64,000 nt of DNA from positions 372,001-436,000 of the forward strand of contig NZ_JANWTC010000001.1 in NCBI RefSeq assembly GCF_024919295.1. The letters are read 5' to 3'. Position 1 is the stretch's first letter. Every line of letters starts with the position of its first letter. Under the pieces are notes generated by a model that saw only the letters and a program-made list of their open reading frames with translations, did not search any database and had not been told where the DNA came from. This document shows, in pieces, positions 1-8,944 of this stretch. The position numbers and the translations under genes are program-made. This DNA comes from Corynebacterium lemuris (GTDB lineage Bacteria; Actinomycetota; Actinomycetes; Mycobacteriales; Mycobacteriaceae).

Positions 1-126
1 CAGGTGGAAGAGATCTCCAGTTTTATCGTCTACCTGGCCTCTGATGAATCGACCTTCGCCACAGGCGGTTCCTTTGTGCTCGATGGTGGTGAGACCGCAG
101 GCAATAACCTGCGGGATGACCAGTAG
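1..126 (+). CDS. Short-chain dehydrogenase/reductase, C-terminal end (partial)
   Basis: An open frame runs from the window edge to a TAG stop and encodes 41 residues. It ends with SDESTFATGGSFVLDGG, which matches the conserved C-terminal segment of classical short-chain dehydrogenases (the ATG-G-x-x-x-x-DGG end next to the Rossmann core). The catalytic YxxxK and the nucleotide-binding glycines lie outside the window, so substrate and cofactor cannot be inferred. It converges with the IclR-family gene and the two share a strong hairpin. Family assignment is good; specific function is unknown. Confidence 0.75.
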   Translation, partial: QVEEISSFIVYLASDESTFATGGSFVLDGGETAGNNLRDDQ

Positions 127-147
127 GCGCAGAGATCATCTAGAAAA

Positions 148-187
148 GCAGGCGACCACCCCACGCGCTGTGGTCGCCTGCTTGTTT
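148..187. terminator. Bidirectional terminator hairpin
   Basis: A perfect 12-bp stem (148-159 with 170-181) with a 10-nt loop is followed by TTGTTTC on the plus strand and preceded by an A-rich stretch, which is a T-rich tail on the minus strand. It lies between the stop of the dehydrogenase and the stop of the convergent IclR gene and can serve both. Confidence 0.8.
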
Positions 188-306
188 CTGTATCCGGCAG
201 CACCTCTGGCTGCGGGGATGAACCTGCTCTCCTGTCGCGAAGTGGCCTCGGCAGGCGGCGGGTGGTGTCCCGTTGGCCCGAACCGCATTTGCCGAATTGT
301 CCAGCT

Positions 307-1113
307 CTACAATTCATCGGGCGATAACTGCGTCTCCCGGAGAATTCCTGGAAGCTCTTCGGGCGTATTGCCCAGACGGCGTCGGATGGCTCGGGCGGCG
401 AGTTTCAACTGGGGGACCTTCACCTCCAGCTTTTCCTCACCCAAGGGAACAATGACCGTTAAAGCGGCGATGGCGTATTCACCGGTGTCGAAGACCGGCA
501 CTGAAATGCCGGTTGATTCCGGGATCAGCGCGCCGGGGACGGTGACAAAACCGTTGCGCCTGATGCTGGCGAAAATTGCGCGTAACTCGGCTGGGCTGGT
601 GGGGGTTGCCTCGGTGAAACGGGGGAGGGTGCGTCTGAGCATCAGTTTCTGTCCCTCCGGCGGACCAAAGGCAGTGAGGACCAGACCCGAAGAAGTTGCA
701 TGTGCGGGAAGACGGCCGGCAACCGCGATGGGATTGACCGTGTAATCATTCGGAGTAAGTCGTTCGAGGTACAGAACCTCATGACGATCCAGAATGCTCA
801 GTGAAACATGAAAACGGAGGCTGGCCACGAGGTCCTCCATCGGAGGAAGCGCAGCATCACGCAGAGTCTGGGCATGGGAGCCCCGGGATGCGATCTCCCA
901 GAGACGGTTTCCGTGCTGCCATCGGCTGTCGGTATCGCGGGTCACAATGTCTTCGGACTCGAGTTCCCGCAGCAGGCGGTACGTGGTCGAGACGGGGAGT
1001 GCGGCCTCGGCCGCGATTTCCCGGGCACTGAGTGGGCGGGGGTGAGTAGACAGGGCAGCCAGAAGACGCACCACTCTCGTGATCATTGATTCACCAGAGG
1101 GGGAGTTAGCCAT
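307..1113 (-). CDS. IclR-family transcriptional regulator
   Basis: 268-residue protein with the two-part IclR layout. Residues about 8-65 form a winged helix-turn-helix (ITRVVRLLAALSTHPRPLSA, then REIAAEAALPVSTTYRLLRE), and residues about 80-250 form the effector-binding domain (HVSLSILDRHEVLYLERL, LPAHATSSGLVLTAFG, GALIPESTGISVPVFD). IclR proteins usually control catabolic operons in response to a small aromatic or organic acid; the effector here cannot be told. The neighbouring dehydrogenase is convergent, so it is not obviously a target. The ATG is preceded by AGGCTCGGGAT with no Shine-Dalgarno, and TAGGCT sits 6 nt upstream, so the message is probably leaderless. Confidence 0.85.
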   Translation of the reverse strand: MANSPSGESMITRVVRLLAALSTHPRPLSAREIAAEAALPVSTTYRLLRELESEDIVTRDTDSRWQHGNRLWEIASRGSHAQTLRDAALPPMEDLVASLRFHVSLSILDRHEVLYLERLTPNDYTVNPIAVAGRLPAHATSSGLVLTAFGPPEGQKLMLRRTLPRFTEATPTSPAELRAIFASIRRNGFVTVPGALIPESTGISVPVFDTGEYAIAALTVIVPLGEEKLEVKVPQLKLAARAIRRRLGNTPEELPGILRETQLSPDEL

Positions 1114-1119
1114 ATCCCG

Positions 1120-1125
1120 AGCCTA
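1120..1125 (-). promoter_or_regulatory. Candidate -10 box of the IclR gene (leaderless)
   Basis: TAGGCT on the minus strand ends 6 nt before the ATG at 1113, so transcription would begin at or next to the start codon. No clear -35 element was seen. Confidence 0.45.
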
Positions 1126-1367
1126 GAACACCGGGAGCGTGCGTGGTGACCGCGGAAATATTACGGCAAGCCGGAGGTTTTCACCTCGGGTTGCAAAAAA
1201 CCAGGGGCAGGCCCGCAGGGACCAAGGCAGCTGCGGAACAATCTGGCCGGACCGAACGTCATCCGGACGGCCGTCCTGCTGGCTGGCCTACACGAGTTCT
1301 GGCAGAAACTGCTGGAACCGGGCTCGCGGGGTTGACCACCGCATACCCGTGGCTGGGGCGCGACGCC

Positions 1368-1422
1368 TATGATGGCGGGGAGTACCCGAACCCCCCATAC
1401 CCCGGAAGGACCAGCACCCGCT
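1368..1422 (+). promoter_or_regulatory. hemB promoter (-10) and leader; remainder of 1114-1367 featureless
   Basis: TATGAT at 1368-1373 is the best -10 hexamer in the 309-bp gap between the IclR and hemB starts and would give a leader of about 40 nt containing GGAAGGA at 1404-1410. The two in-frame ATGs at 1369 and 1372 overlap this box, which argues against them as the hemB start. A TTGACC at 1332-1337 is 30 bp away, too far to be its -35. Nothing else was recognised between 1114 and 1367. Confidence 0.45.
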
Positions 1423-2445
1423 GTGACTGATCACTCCAACCCGTACGTGCCCGCTCCCGTCCGCCGCCCGCGCCGCCTGCGCGCCAACCCGGCGATGCGG
1501 GAACTGGTCGCCGAGACGAGCCTGCGCCCGGCAGATCTCATCCTCCCGATGTTCATCGCCGACGGTCTCACGGAGGCGCGGGAGATCTCCTCCATGCCGG
1601 GCGTGCACCAGCACACCCTCGACTCCCTGAAGCGCGCCGCCCACGAGGCGCTGGAGGCCGGTGTACGCTGCGTCGACCTGTTCGGTGTGCCCCGGGACGA
1701 GGACAAGGACAATGAAGGCAGCCCCTCCTGCGACCCGGAGGGCGTGCTCAACCGGACGCTGTCCGCGATGCGTGAGGAATTCGGTGATGACCTGCTGCTC
1801 ATGGCCGACACCTGCCTCGACGAGTTCACCGACCACGGTCACTGCGGGGTCGTCCGGGAGGACCGGTGGGGACGGGCGGTCGTCGACAATGACGCGACGC
1901 TCGTGCTCTACCAGCAGATGGCCGTGGCCCAGGCGGACGCCGGAGCCCACATCGTCTCCCCCTCCGGCATGATGGACGGCCAGATCCTGGCCATCCGCGA
2001 GGCCCTTGACGCCGCCGGCCACCAGGACGTGTCCATCATGGCCTACTCCGCCAAGTACGCCTCCGCCTTCTACGGTCCGTTCCGTGAGGCCGTCGGCTCG
2101 TCCCTCGAGGGTGACCGCCGCACCTATCAGCAGGACCCCGCCAACGTGCGTGAATCCCTGCTGGAGGCGGAACTCGACGTCGAGGAGGGGGCGGACTTCA
2201 TCATGGTCAAGCCCGCCATGCCCTACCTCGATGTCCTGCGCGCCGTCGCCGAGGCCTCCCCGGTGCCGGTCGCCGCGTACCAGGTCTCCGGTGAGTACGC
2301 GATGCTCCAGGCCGCGGCCCGTAACGGCTGGCTGGACCTGGAGGCCGTGATGATGGAGTCACTGACCTCGATCAAGCGGGCCGGTGCGAACCAGATCCTC
2401 ACCTACTTCGCCACCGACGCCGCCCGGGTGCTGAACAACCGCTGA
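1423..2445 (+). CDS. hemB: Delta-aminolevulinic acid dehydratase (porphobilinogen synthase)
   Basis: 340-residue HemB, which condenses two 5-aminolevulinate molecules to porphobilinogen in the cytosol, the second common step of haem synthesis. The Schiff-base lysines are visible: K211 in [13 protein letters not shown] and the later one in [13 protein letters not shown]. The metal loop reads [14 protein letters not shown], so C131 and C141 of the zinc site are present but the middle cysteine of the classical triad is D133. The GTG at 1423 was preferred to ATGs at 1369/1372 because those overlap a -10 box and GGAAGGA lies upstream of the GTG. The stop overlaps the next start by one base, so the downstream membrane gene is translationally coupled. 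Confidence 0.93.
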   Translation: MTDHSNPYVPAPVRRPRRLRANPAMRELVAETSLRPADLILPMFIADGLTEAREISSMPGVHQHTLDSLKRAAHEALEAGVRCVDLFGVPRDEDKDNEGSPSCDPEGVLNRTLSAMREEFGDDLLLMADTCLDEFTDHGHCGVVREDRWGRAVVDNDATLVLYQQMAVAQADAGAHIVSPSGMMDGQILAIREALDAAGHQDVSIMAYSAKYASAFYGPFREAVGSSLEGDRRTYQQDPANVRESLLEAELDVEEGADFIMVKPAMPYLDVLRAVAEASPVPVAAYQVSGEYAMLQAAARNGWLDLEAVMMESLTSIKRAGANQILTYFATDAARVLNNR

Positions 2446-3053
2446 TGAGCACGCCCACCCCACCTGCCCCGACCCCTCCCGGCCCGACCGGCACCACCGA
2501 CACCCCCGGACCGGATGAGACGAAGAAGCCCGATGCCGTCCGCCTGCTGCTGCTCCTGTTCGCGGTGGCGGTCGGCGGGGAGATCCTCCACCAGATCCTC
2601 AACATCATCATCGGTCTGATGGACCCCTCCGCCCTCGTCGCCGCCGCGCGCGAGAGCCTCAGCGCGGAGGAGGTGGAACAGGTCAGCGACGGCCAGATCC
2701 GGCTGACCGTCCTCGCGTCGGTGCTGCTGGCGGGAGGCCTGGGCCTGGCGGTCATGGTTCTGCTGGCCTTCATGCTCAACCTCATCCACCGGCGTTCGAA
2801 GCACGCGGGTCTGGCCCGCCGGATGCTGATGGTCTTCGGTTTCTACTTCGGTTTCCGCATCCTGCTGCTCTTCATGGCCAGCCCGGGCGGGAACGACGTG
2901 CCCGTGGCAATGTATCTCCTTGACGGCAGCGTGCAGATCATCGTCGGGGTGGCGGCTGTCCTCGGCCTGCTCTTCTCGCTGCGGCGGGAGACGTTGAAGT
3001 GGACCCGCGAGATCGACGACTCCGGAAACCGGATCGACCCCCGACGAAAGTGA
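2445..3053 (+). CDS. Small integral membrane protein of the haem cluster
   Basis: 202-residue protein with a proline/threonine-rich cytosolic N-terminus (residues 1-25) and four predicted membrane segments: about 30-55 (LLLLLFAVAVGGEILHQIL), 80-108, 125-147 and 150-178. The C-terminus is short and charged. No catalytic motif was recognised. Its start overlaps the hemB stop (TGATG) and another membrane gene follows within 6 bp, so it belongs to the hemB transcription unit. A role near haem synthesis is inferred only from position. Confidence 0.75.
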   Translation: MSTPTPPAPTPPGPTGTTDTPGPDETKKPDAVRLLLLLFAVAVGGEILHQILNIIIGLMDPSALVAAARESLSAEEVEQVSDGQIRLTVLASVLLAGGLGLAVMVLLAFMLNLIHRRSKHAGLARRMLMVFGFYFGFRILLLFMASPGGNDVPVAMYLLDGSVQIIVGVAAVLGLLFSLRRETLKWTREIDDSGNRIDPRRK

Positions 3054-3059
3054 GCTGCC

Positions 3060-3560
3060 GTGCCCAGCATGTTCCCCGGCATGTACACCTCGCCCGACGA
3101 CCCCAACCGCGCCCCGCGGCGAGCCGCCACAGGTGATGACAGTGACACCTGGCCGGGCTCCCTGCGCTGGGGCTACTACTTCAGCGTCGCGGCCGCGGTC
3201 GTCATGGTGCTCACCGGTCTGGTCGTGCTCACCCAGGACTGGGCCGGTGACCCGTCTGCCTCGGTGGATGTGATCGACGCGTTCCGGCGCAACCTCCGGT
3301 TCATCGGTGTGTTCAACATCGTCGCCGGCCTGGTGATCGCCGCTCTGGCGGCGCAGCTGAAGGCCGGCGGGAGGATCTCCCGCCGGGTCCTCATCGTGGT
3401 TTTCGCGATCACGGTGTTCTGCAACATCGCCGCCTTCGCGATCCAGGTCGGGGGCCTGGCGATGGTCCTCATCGTCCTGCTGCTCGCTGTCGCAGCGGTC
3501 ATGATCTTCCGCCCGGAGGCCAACCGTTACATCCAGCGGATGAGCAGCCTGGAGGACTAG
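3060..3560 (+). CDS. Small integral membrane protein of the haem cluster
   Basis: 166-residue protein starting with GTG 6 bp after the preceding gene. The N-terminal 38 residues are polar, then four hydrophobic segments follow at about 42-65 (WGYYFSVAAAVVMVLTGLVV), 88-106, 115-131 and 133-150. There is a short C-terminal tail. No known domain or active site was seen. Size, topology and adjacency resemble the previous gene, so the two may form a pair, but they share little obvious sequence. The TAG stop at 3558-3560 also forms the first half of a -10-like box for the next gene. Confidence 0.72.
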   Translation: MPSMFPGMYTSPDDPNRAPRRAATGDDSDTWPGSLRWGYYFSVAAAVVMVLTGLVVLTQDWAGDPSASVDVIDAFRRNLRFIGVFNIVAGLVIAALAAQLKAGGRISRRVLIVVFAITVFCNIAAFAIQVGGLAMVLIVLLLAVAAVMIFRPEANRYIQRMSSLED

Positions 3561-3570
3561 TCTTCGGTCT
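3558..3570 (+). promoter_or_regulatory. Candidate internal promoter built on a stop codon (TAGTCT)
   Basis: TAGTCT begins with the TAG stop of the preceding gene and is followed by exactly 7 nt and the ATG at 3571. The same arrangement occurs before menC and menG. It suggests a leaderless start, although GGAGGA at 3551-3556 could act as a distant ribosome-binding site. Confidence 0.35.
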
Positions 3571-6135
3571 ATGGACCGAATCAATCAGGTGACGTCGGCT
3601 CTCGACGACGCACGCGCCGCGGCACGCGCCGTCGGCATCGACCTGAATTCCGGGGAACCACAGATCGACGAGGCCCGGCCGAAGGTCTCCTACGCCTTCG
3701 AGTTGGAGGGCCTGACCAGCGCCCCGGATGTCCCCGACATCGAGGAGGCTCTCGAGGCGGTCCCCGGTGTCCGCGCCCGCATCGTCTTCCCCAAGGCCAC
3801 TGCCTGGATCACCGCCCCCGACACCGTCCACCCCGACGAGCTCGCCGCGGTCCTCGCGCGTTTCGGTGTCCGCGCGGTCCTCACCGACGCCTCCCTCCGC
3901 CGCCGGGTCATGCGTTCCGACCCGCTGGAGCGTCCCGCGCGCCGGAACCGCCTGCCCTGGAAGTACCGCCGTCACCTGGAGGACGAGGAACGGAGCCTCG
4001 AACGGGCCCGGCGCGCCGGCTTCCTCGGGAATCCCGAGGAACGGCTCCGGCAGGCGGTGAGTGCTCAGCCGAAGGACCTGCTGTTCACCGCCCGTGACAT
4101 GCTCACCCCGACCCGTCTCCTGGTGTGCGTGCTTCTGGCGGTGCCGGTGCTGCTCATGTCCTATTTCCCGGGGCTGCAGTTCAGGGGTTGGCAGTGGCTG
4201 GCCCTGGTGCTGGCACTGCCGGTGGTGACGTGGGGTGCCTGGCCCTTCCACCGGGCCATGGCCGGCGGTGCCCGGCGCGGACTGACCGCCCTCGACGCCG
4301 CCAGCTCGGTAGCGGTCATCGCGGCGACCGTCTGGTCGGTGGCCATGCTGTTGTTCACCCCTGCCGGTGACCTCGGCTGGCAGTCCCAACCCCAGTGGTT
4401 CGCCTTCCAGCACCAGCGCATTGAGGTCGGAGAGCTGTTTCTGGACGTGGCCTGCGGTATGACGGTGCTCCTGCTCGCCGGCCGGCTGTTGACCATGCGC
4501 ACGCGCGTCAGCCTCCTCGACGAGATGGATGCGCTGCGCCCGGAGCCGCACCACCCGGTGGAGGTGGTGCCGCGGCACCGGACCGGTGGAGAGGCGGAGT
4601 GGCTCCCGCTGCAGGAGATCAACGTCGGTGACGACATCATCATCAACGCCGGGGAACTGGTCCCCGTGGACGGCACCGTCGTGGGTGGGTCCTGCACCAT
4701 CAACCGCGGGTTGATCAACACCGGCGGGCAGGAAGTGGAGCAGGTGAAGGTCAACTCCCACGTCTACGCGGGTTCCCGCAACCTGGACGGGCGCATCAAG
4801 GTCCGCGTCGTGCACACCGGCCACCGCACCCGCATGGCGGCGGTGCACCGCTGGGTCAGCGAAGCCAACATCAAGCAGCACCATTCGACACTGTTGTCCA
4901 CCCGTACCGCCGCGATGCTCATCCCGGCCGCCCTGGGCCTGGCGGCGCTGGACTTCGTGCTGTGGGCGCTCATCGCGGGCAACCTCAACGCCGCCTTCGC
5001 CACCGCGCTGGCGGTGTTGGCCAGCGTCGCCCCGGTGGCCCTGGCACTGTCCCCGGCCCTGGCCATCCGTCACGGCATCGAGGCGGCGGTCCGCAACGGC
5101 ATCCTCATCCGCGACGGTGCCACCATCCGCGGCACCGAGATGATCGACACCGTGGTCTTCAACCGGGTGGGCACCCTCGCCGACGCGGACATGACGGTGG
5201 AGACCGTCACCGCCGCCCGCGGTGAGAACCCCGAGCTGATTCTGCGCATCGCGGGTGCCCTTGCCCTGGAATCCGATCACCCGGTCTCCCAGGCCCTGGT
5301 GCGTGCGGCCCGTGAGGCCCGCGACACCGGTGCCGGTGGGGAGGAGATCCCGCACTGGATCGAGGTCGCCCACGCGGAGGTCGACGCCGAGGGCAATTTC
5401 CGCGGACTCATCGAACTGCCGGTGACCACCCCCGACGGCACGGTGACCACCCAGGTGGAGGCGCTGCTGTGGCGGCCGTTGACCATGTCCAACCTCCGGG
5501 GTCGGCTCGCCGCCGCGGTCGTCTCCGGCGGAACTCCGCTCATTGTGCGGTGGAAGGGCCGGGACCGCGGTGTGATCACCCTGCAGGACTCGGTCAAGGA
5601 TGATGCCCAGGAGGCGGTCGAACAGCTCGGTGAGCTGGGCATCGAGACCATCATGCTCACCCGTGACACCTACCCTGTCGCCCGCCGCTACGCCGACCGG
5701 ATCGGCATCGCCCAGGTGCTGGCCGGCATTGCCCCGGCGAAGAAACCACAGACTGTCCGTGCCGTGCACACCATGGGCGCGACCGTCGGGATGGTCGGTG
5801 ACTCCTCCGTGCTGCCTGCTCTGCGTGTCGCCGACATCGGCATTCTCACCGGCGACGGTGATGATGTGGGGCAGCTGACGCTCTCGGGCTATGAGGGTGT
5901 GGACATCATCGTCCTGCGCCGGGACGTCTCCGCCATCCCGCAGCTGATCGCCCAGGCCCGCCGGGTGTGCCGCATCATTGACCAGAACATCATCTTCGCC
6001 TGGGCCTACAACGCCGTCGCGCTGCTCGCCTCCGTGGCGGGCGTCCTGCACCCCATGGCGGCGACGGTGCTCATGCTCGGTTCCTCTCTGCTGATCGAGG
6101 CCCGTTCCAATTCCGCCCGTATCTTCCGCCGCTGA
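3571..6135 (+). CDS. Catalytically degenerate P1B-type ATPase-like membrane protein
   Basis: 854-residue protein with the full P1B-ATPase layout but without its working residues. Residues about 41-104 resemble a heavy-metal-associated domain (FELEGLTS..., EAVPGVRARIVF) but lack CxxC. The actuator loop reads NTGGQ at 383-387 where TGES is expected. The membrane metal site reads SVAPVALALS near 485-494 where CPC is expected. The phosphorylation motif DKTGT is NRVGT at 531-535, so the phosphorylated aspartate is asparagine. The hinge GDGxNDxP reads GDSSVLP. The HP of the nucleotide domain remains (SDHPVSQ). The frame is intact with normal codon use, so this looks like a maintained pseudo-ATPase rather than a decaying gene. 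It lies between hemB and hemE; a structural or haem/metal-sensing role is possible but unproven. Confidence 0.85.
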   Translation: MDRINQVTSALDDARAAARAVGIDLNSGEPQIDEARPKVSYAFELEGLTSAPDVPDIEEALEAVPGVRARIVFPKATAWITAPDTVHPDELAAVLARFGVRAVLTDASLRRRVMRSDPLERPARRNRLPWKYRRHLEDEERSLERARRAGFLGNPEERLRQAVSAQPKDLLFTARDMLTPTRLLVCVLLAVPVLLMSYFPGLQFRGWQWLALVLALPVVTWGAWPFHRAMAGGARRGLTALDAASSVAVIAATVWSVAMLLFTPAGDLGWQSQPQWFAFQHQRIEVGELFLDVACGMTVLLLAGRLLTMRTRVSLLDEMDALRPEPHHPVEVVPRHRTGGEAEWLPLQEINVGDDIIINAGELVPVDGTVVGGSCTINRGLINTGGQEVEQVKVNSHVYAGSRNLDGRIKVRVVHTGHRTRMAAVHRWVSEANIKQHHSTLLSTRTAAMLIPAALGLAALDFVLWALIAGNLNAAFATALAVLASVAPVALALSPALAIRHGIEAAVRNGILIRDGATIRGTEMIDTVVFNRVGTLADADMTVETVTAARGENPELILRIAGALALESDHPVSQALVRAAREARDTGAGGEEIPHWIEVAHAEVDAEGNFRGLIELPVTTPDGTVTTQVEALLWRPLTMSNLRGRLAAAVVSGGTPLIVRWKGRDRGVITLQDSVKDDAQEAVEQLGELGIETIMLTRDTYPVARRYADRIGIAQVLAGIAPAKKPQTVRAVHTMGATVGMVGDSSVLPALRVADIGILTGDGDDVGQLTLSGYEGVDIIVLRRDVSAIPQLIAQARRVCRIIDQNIIFAWAYNAVALLASVAGVLHPMAATVLMLGSSLLIEARSNSARIFRR

Positions 6136-6384
6136 GCAGGGGCGCCCATGATCACCGGCAGACCGCGGAGAGTGCCCCGGGGACGGGGAGAGGGGCACCG
6201 CCGGGTCCGTGGCCATGGACCCGGTGGTGCTCCGGCGGGTGGAGAAGAAGCCGAAGATCGCCGAGCTGCAGGCCCGGGGGCCGGCCGGCTGGATCCCGAA
6301 CCGCGCAGAATGGTGCCGGGTGAGTGGGAGAGGCCTGCCCGGTTCCGGCGCGGGGTTTAGTCTTCCTACAACTTTTGGACCACA
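6136..6384 (+). promoter_or_regulatory. hemE upstream region
   Basis: This 249-bp gap holds GC-rich inverted repeats without a T-run (for example GTGCCCC with GGGGCAC around 6171-6219). TACAACT at 6367-6373 is a possible -10 box whose start site would fall at or just before the ATG at 6385. No gene was recognised. Confidence 0.4.
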
Positions 6385-7452
6385 ATGGGGGCCATGACTC
6401 GCCGTAGTATCCCTGACGCCCCGCTCTTGGCCGCCGCTGCCGGCCGCACCCCCTCCCGCACCTCGGTGTGGTTCATGCGCCAGGCAGGACGTTCCCTGCC
6501 CGAATACCGCGAGGCCCGCCAGGGGGTCTCCATGCTCGACTCCTGCTTCATGCCGGAGCTGCTGGCGGAGATCACCATGCAGCCGGTGCGCCGCCACGAC
6601 GTCGACGCCGCGATCCTCTTCTCCGACATCGTCGTGCCACTGCGCGCCGCCGGCATCGGCGTGGAGATCGTCGCCGGCCGTGGTCCCGTGATGGACAAGG
6701 CGCTGGCCACCCGCTCCGACATCGACAAGCTGCCCATCCTCGACGAGGACGTCCCGGAGGTCACCCGGGGCATCGAGATCATCCTCGACGAGCTCACCGA
6801 CTCCCAGGCCCTCATCGGTTTCGTCGGCGCCCCCTTCACCCTGGCCAGTTACCTCGTCGAGGGTGGCCCCAGCAAGAACCACGAGAAGACCAAGGCCCTC
6901 ATCCACGGCGAGCCGGAGACCTGGCACGCCCTGATGGAGCGCCTCACCCCGACGATCACCCGTTTCCTGCGTCTGCAGATTGACGCGGGTATCGACGCCA
7001 TGCAGCTCTTCGACTCCTGGGCCGGTTTCCTCACCGAGCGCGACTACCGCGAGCACGTCCTGCCGTACTCCGTGCGCATTCTCGAGGAGATCGCGGGTGA
7101 GATCCCGCGCATCCACTTCGGTGTGGGCACCGGTGAGCTGCTCGGCGCGATGAGCGAGGCAGGTTCCGAGGTCATGGGCGTGGACTGGCGGGTGCCGCTG
7201 GATGTCGCCGCAGAGCGGATCCACGCCGCCTCCGGCCCGAAGGTCCTCCAGGGCAACCTGGACCCGGCGATCCTGTTCGCCGGCCGTGACGCGGTGGCCT
7301 CCGAGGTTGCCCGCATCAAGGCGGAGGCCGCCCGCGCCATTGAGGCGGGCCATGCCACCGGCCACATCTTCAACCTGGGTCACGGCGTCCTGCCCAACAC
7401 CCAGGCCGAGGCCATCACCGAGGCCGTCGCGATCATCCACGGGGAGGACTGA
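6385..7452 (+). CDS. hemE: Uroporphyrinogen decarboxylase
   Basis: 355-residue HemE, which removes four acetate carboxyls from uroporphyrinogen III to give coproporphyrinogen III. Signature 1 is present near the N-terminus (VWFMRQAGRSLPEYR), with the substrate-site FSDIVVPLRAAG, and signature 2 follows as IGFVGAPFTLASYLVEGG. The C-terminal GATGHIFNLGH-type end appears as HIFNLGHGVLPNTQ. Length is normal. ATG 6385 is compatible with a leaderless start; ATG 6394 is an alternative. It ends 2 bp before hemY, so the two are cotranscribed. Confidence 0.95.
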   Translation: MGAMTRRSIPDAPLLAAAAGRTPSRTSVWFMRQAGRSLPEYREARQGVSMLDSCFMPELLAEITMQPVRRHDVDAAILFSDIVVPLRAAGIGVEIVAGRGPVMDKALATRSDIDKLPILDEDVPEVTRGIEIILDELTDSQALIGFVGAPFTLASYLVEGGPSKNHEKTKALIHGEPETWHALMERLTPTITRFLRLQIDAGIDAMQLFDSWAGFLTERDYREHVLPYSVRILEEIAGEIPRIHFGVGTGELLGAMSEAGSEVMGVDWRVPLDVAAERIHAASGPKVLQGNLDPAILFAGRDAVASEVARIKAEAARAIEAGHATGHIFNLGHGVLPNTQAEAITEAVAIIHGED

Positions 7453-7454
7453 GC

Positions 7455-8870
7455 GTGGGCGCCACCCGGTACGCCATCATCGGCGCGGGACTGGCAGGCC
7501 TGACCGCCGCCCACGAGATCCGCAGGGCTGATCCGGAGGCCGTCATCCACGTCTTCGAGGCGGAGGACCGCATCGGCGGCAAACTGTTCACGGTGCCCTT
7601 CGCCTCCGGGCCGACGGACATGGGCGCGGAGGCCTACCTGGCCCTGCGCTCCGAGGCCACCGACTTCTTCACCGGGCTCGGACTGGCGGATGAACTGGTC
7701 AGCCCCTCCGGTGCCCGTTCGCTGGTCTACACCGGTGGCGAGCTCAAGGCGCTGCCCGCGGGCGGGGTCATGGGCATTCCCTCGCATTCCGCGCCGGTGG
7801 CGCACCTGGTCTCCCCGGAGACGGCCGCGCGTATCGACGCCGAGGGGGATGCCGCCCCCATCGACTGGCAGGTCGGCGGGGACGTGGCCGTCGGTGCGCT
7901 GGTGCGCGAGCGTTACGGCGCGGAGGTCGTCGACCGCATCGTCTCCTCCCTGCTCGGCGGGGTGTACTCCTCCTCCGCCGATGACCTCGGCGTGCGCGCC
8001 ACCGTCCCGCAGCTGGCGCAGGCCCTCGACGAGCTGGCGGAGGCGGGGGAGAAGGTCACCCTCTCCGCGGCGGTGAAACTGTGCGAGGACCGCCGCACCC
8101 CGCGCGATCCCGGCGCGACCCCCACCCCCGTCTTCGCCGCCTTCCGGGACGGTTACGCCACCCTCTATGAGGCCCTGGCGGAGAAATCTGGGGCGGAGAT
8201 CCACCTCGACGCCTTCGTCGCGGACATCACCCGGGACCTGCGCGGCTTCCACATCTCCGGACCCGGGGTGAGCACCGACGGTGCCTATGAGCGCCTCATC
8301 GTCGCCACCCCGGCCCCCACCACCGCGGTGCTCATCCGGCAGATCGCTCCCGAGTCCTCTGCCGCGCTGAAGAGCGTGCAGCTCGCCTCCAGCGTGCTGG
8401 TGGGCATGAAATTCGACTCGGATGCGGGCCTGCCCGAGAACTCAGGGGTGCTGGTGGCCATCGACGAACCGGACGTGCAGGCCAAGGCCTTCACCTTCTC
8501 CTCGCGGAAGTGGCCGCATCTCGGGGAGCGCGGCGGTGCGCTCGTGCGCGTCAGCTTCGGCCGCTTCGGCGATGACGCCATCGTCCGCGCGGAGGAGGAT
8601 CTGCTTGTCGACGCCGCCCTCGACGACCTCGCCCGCATCACCGGCTTCGATGGCCGGGCGGCCGGCCTGGCGGAGATCTACGTCCAGCGCTGGTTCGGTG
8701 GCCTGCCGCGCTACGGCGCGGAGCATCTCGCGACCGTCGCCAGGGTCCGGGACGGCATCAGCGATGTGCACGGCCTGGAGCTGACCGGCGCGTGGGCCGG
8801 GGGTGTCGGTGTCCCTGCGGTCATCGATCACGCCCGTGCCGCCGCGGCCCGGTTGATCCAGCTCGGTTGA
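7455..8870 (+). CDS. hemY: FAD-dependent coproporphyrinogen III / protoporphyrinogen oxidase
   Basis: 471-residue flavoprotein with an N-terminal dinucleotide-binding fold ([17 protein letters not shown] then [12 protein letters not shown]) and the C-terminal [19 protein letters not shown] segment that closes the FAD site in this family. In Actinobacteria the HemY enzyme is known to oxidise coproporphyrinogen III (renamed CgoX) in the coproporphyrin-dependent haem route, so that activity is more likely than protoporphyrinogen oxidation. The start is GTG with GGGGAGGA upstream, 2 bp after hemE. No N-terminal membrane segment was seen, in line with a soluble Gram-positive enzyme. Confidence 0.92.
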   Translation: MGATRYAIIGAGLAGLTAAHEIRRADPEAVIHVFEAEDRIGGKLFTVPFASGPTDMGAEAYLALRSEATDFFTGLGLADELVSPSGARSLVYTGGELKALPAGGVMGIPSHSAPVAHLVSPETAARIDAEGDAAPIDWQVGGDVAVGALVRERYGAEVVDRIVSSLLGGVYSSSADDLGVRATVPQLAQALDELAEAGEKVTLSAAVKLCEDRRTPRDPGATPTPVFAAFRDGYATLYEALAEKSGAEIHLDAFVADITRDLRGFHISGPGVSTDGAYERLIVATPAPTTAVLIRQIAPESSAALKSVQLASSVLVGMKFDSDAGLPENSGVLVAIDEPDVQAKAFTFSSRKWPHLGERGGALVRVSFGRFGDDAIVRAEEDLLVDAALDDLARITGFDGRAAGLAEIYVQRWFGGLPRYGAEHLATVARVRDGISDVHGLELTGAWAGGVGVPAVIDHARAAAARLIQLG

Positions 8871-8907
8871 GACCTGTGACGGTGTATACGGAAACAGGTG
8901 GGGATCC

Positions 8908-8944
8908 GTCAACCGGGCGGGGGGAAAGTTTAACCCCGGTTGAC
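8908..8944. promoter_or_regulatory. 10-bp inverted repeat flanking the hemL -35 (candidate operator)
   Basis: GTCAACCGGG at 8908-8917 and its exact complement CCCGGTTGAC at 8935-8944 are separated by 17 bp. The right arm overlaps the candidate -35 of hemL, so a dimeric regulator bound here could block or recruit polymerase. The sequence shows the palindrome; the regulator is unknown. Confidence 0.45.

Noticed and set aside
5161..5175. Sequencing error as the cause of the lost DKTGT
   Set aside because: Five separate signatures (CxxC, TGES, CPC, DKTGT, GDGxND) are altered in one intact frame, which single errors cannot explain.
3499..7440. Very long minus-strand open frame of 1313 codons
   Set aside because: It is a shadow of the P-type-ATPase-like gene and hemE, with no ribosome-binding site and a composition dominated by Gly, Arg, His and Val.
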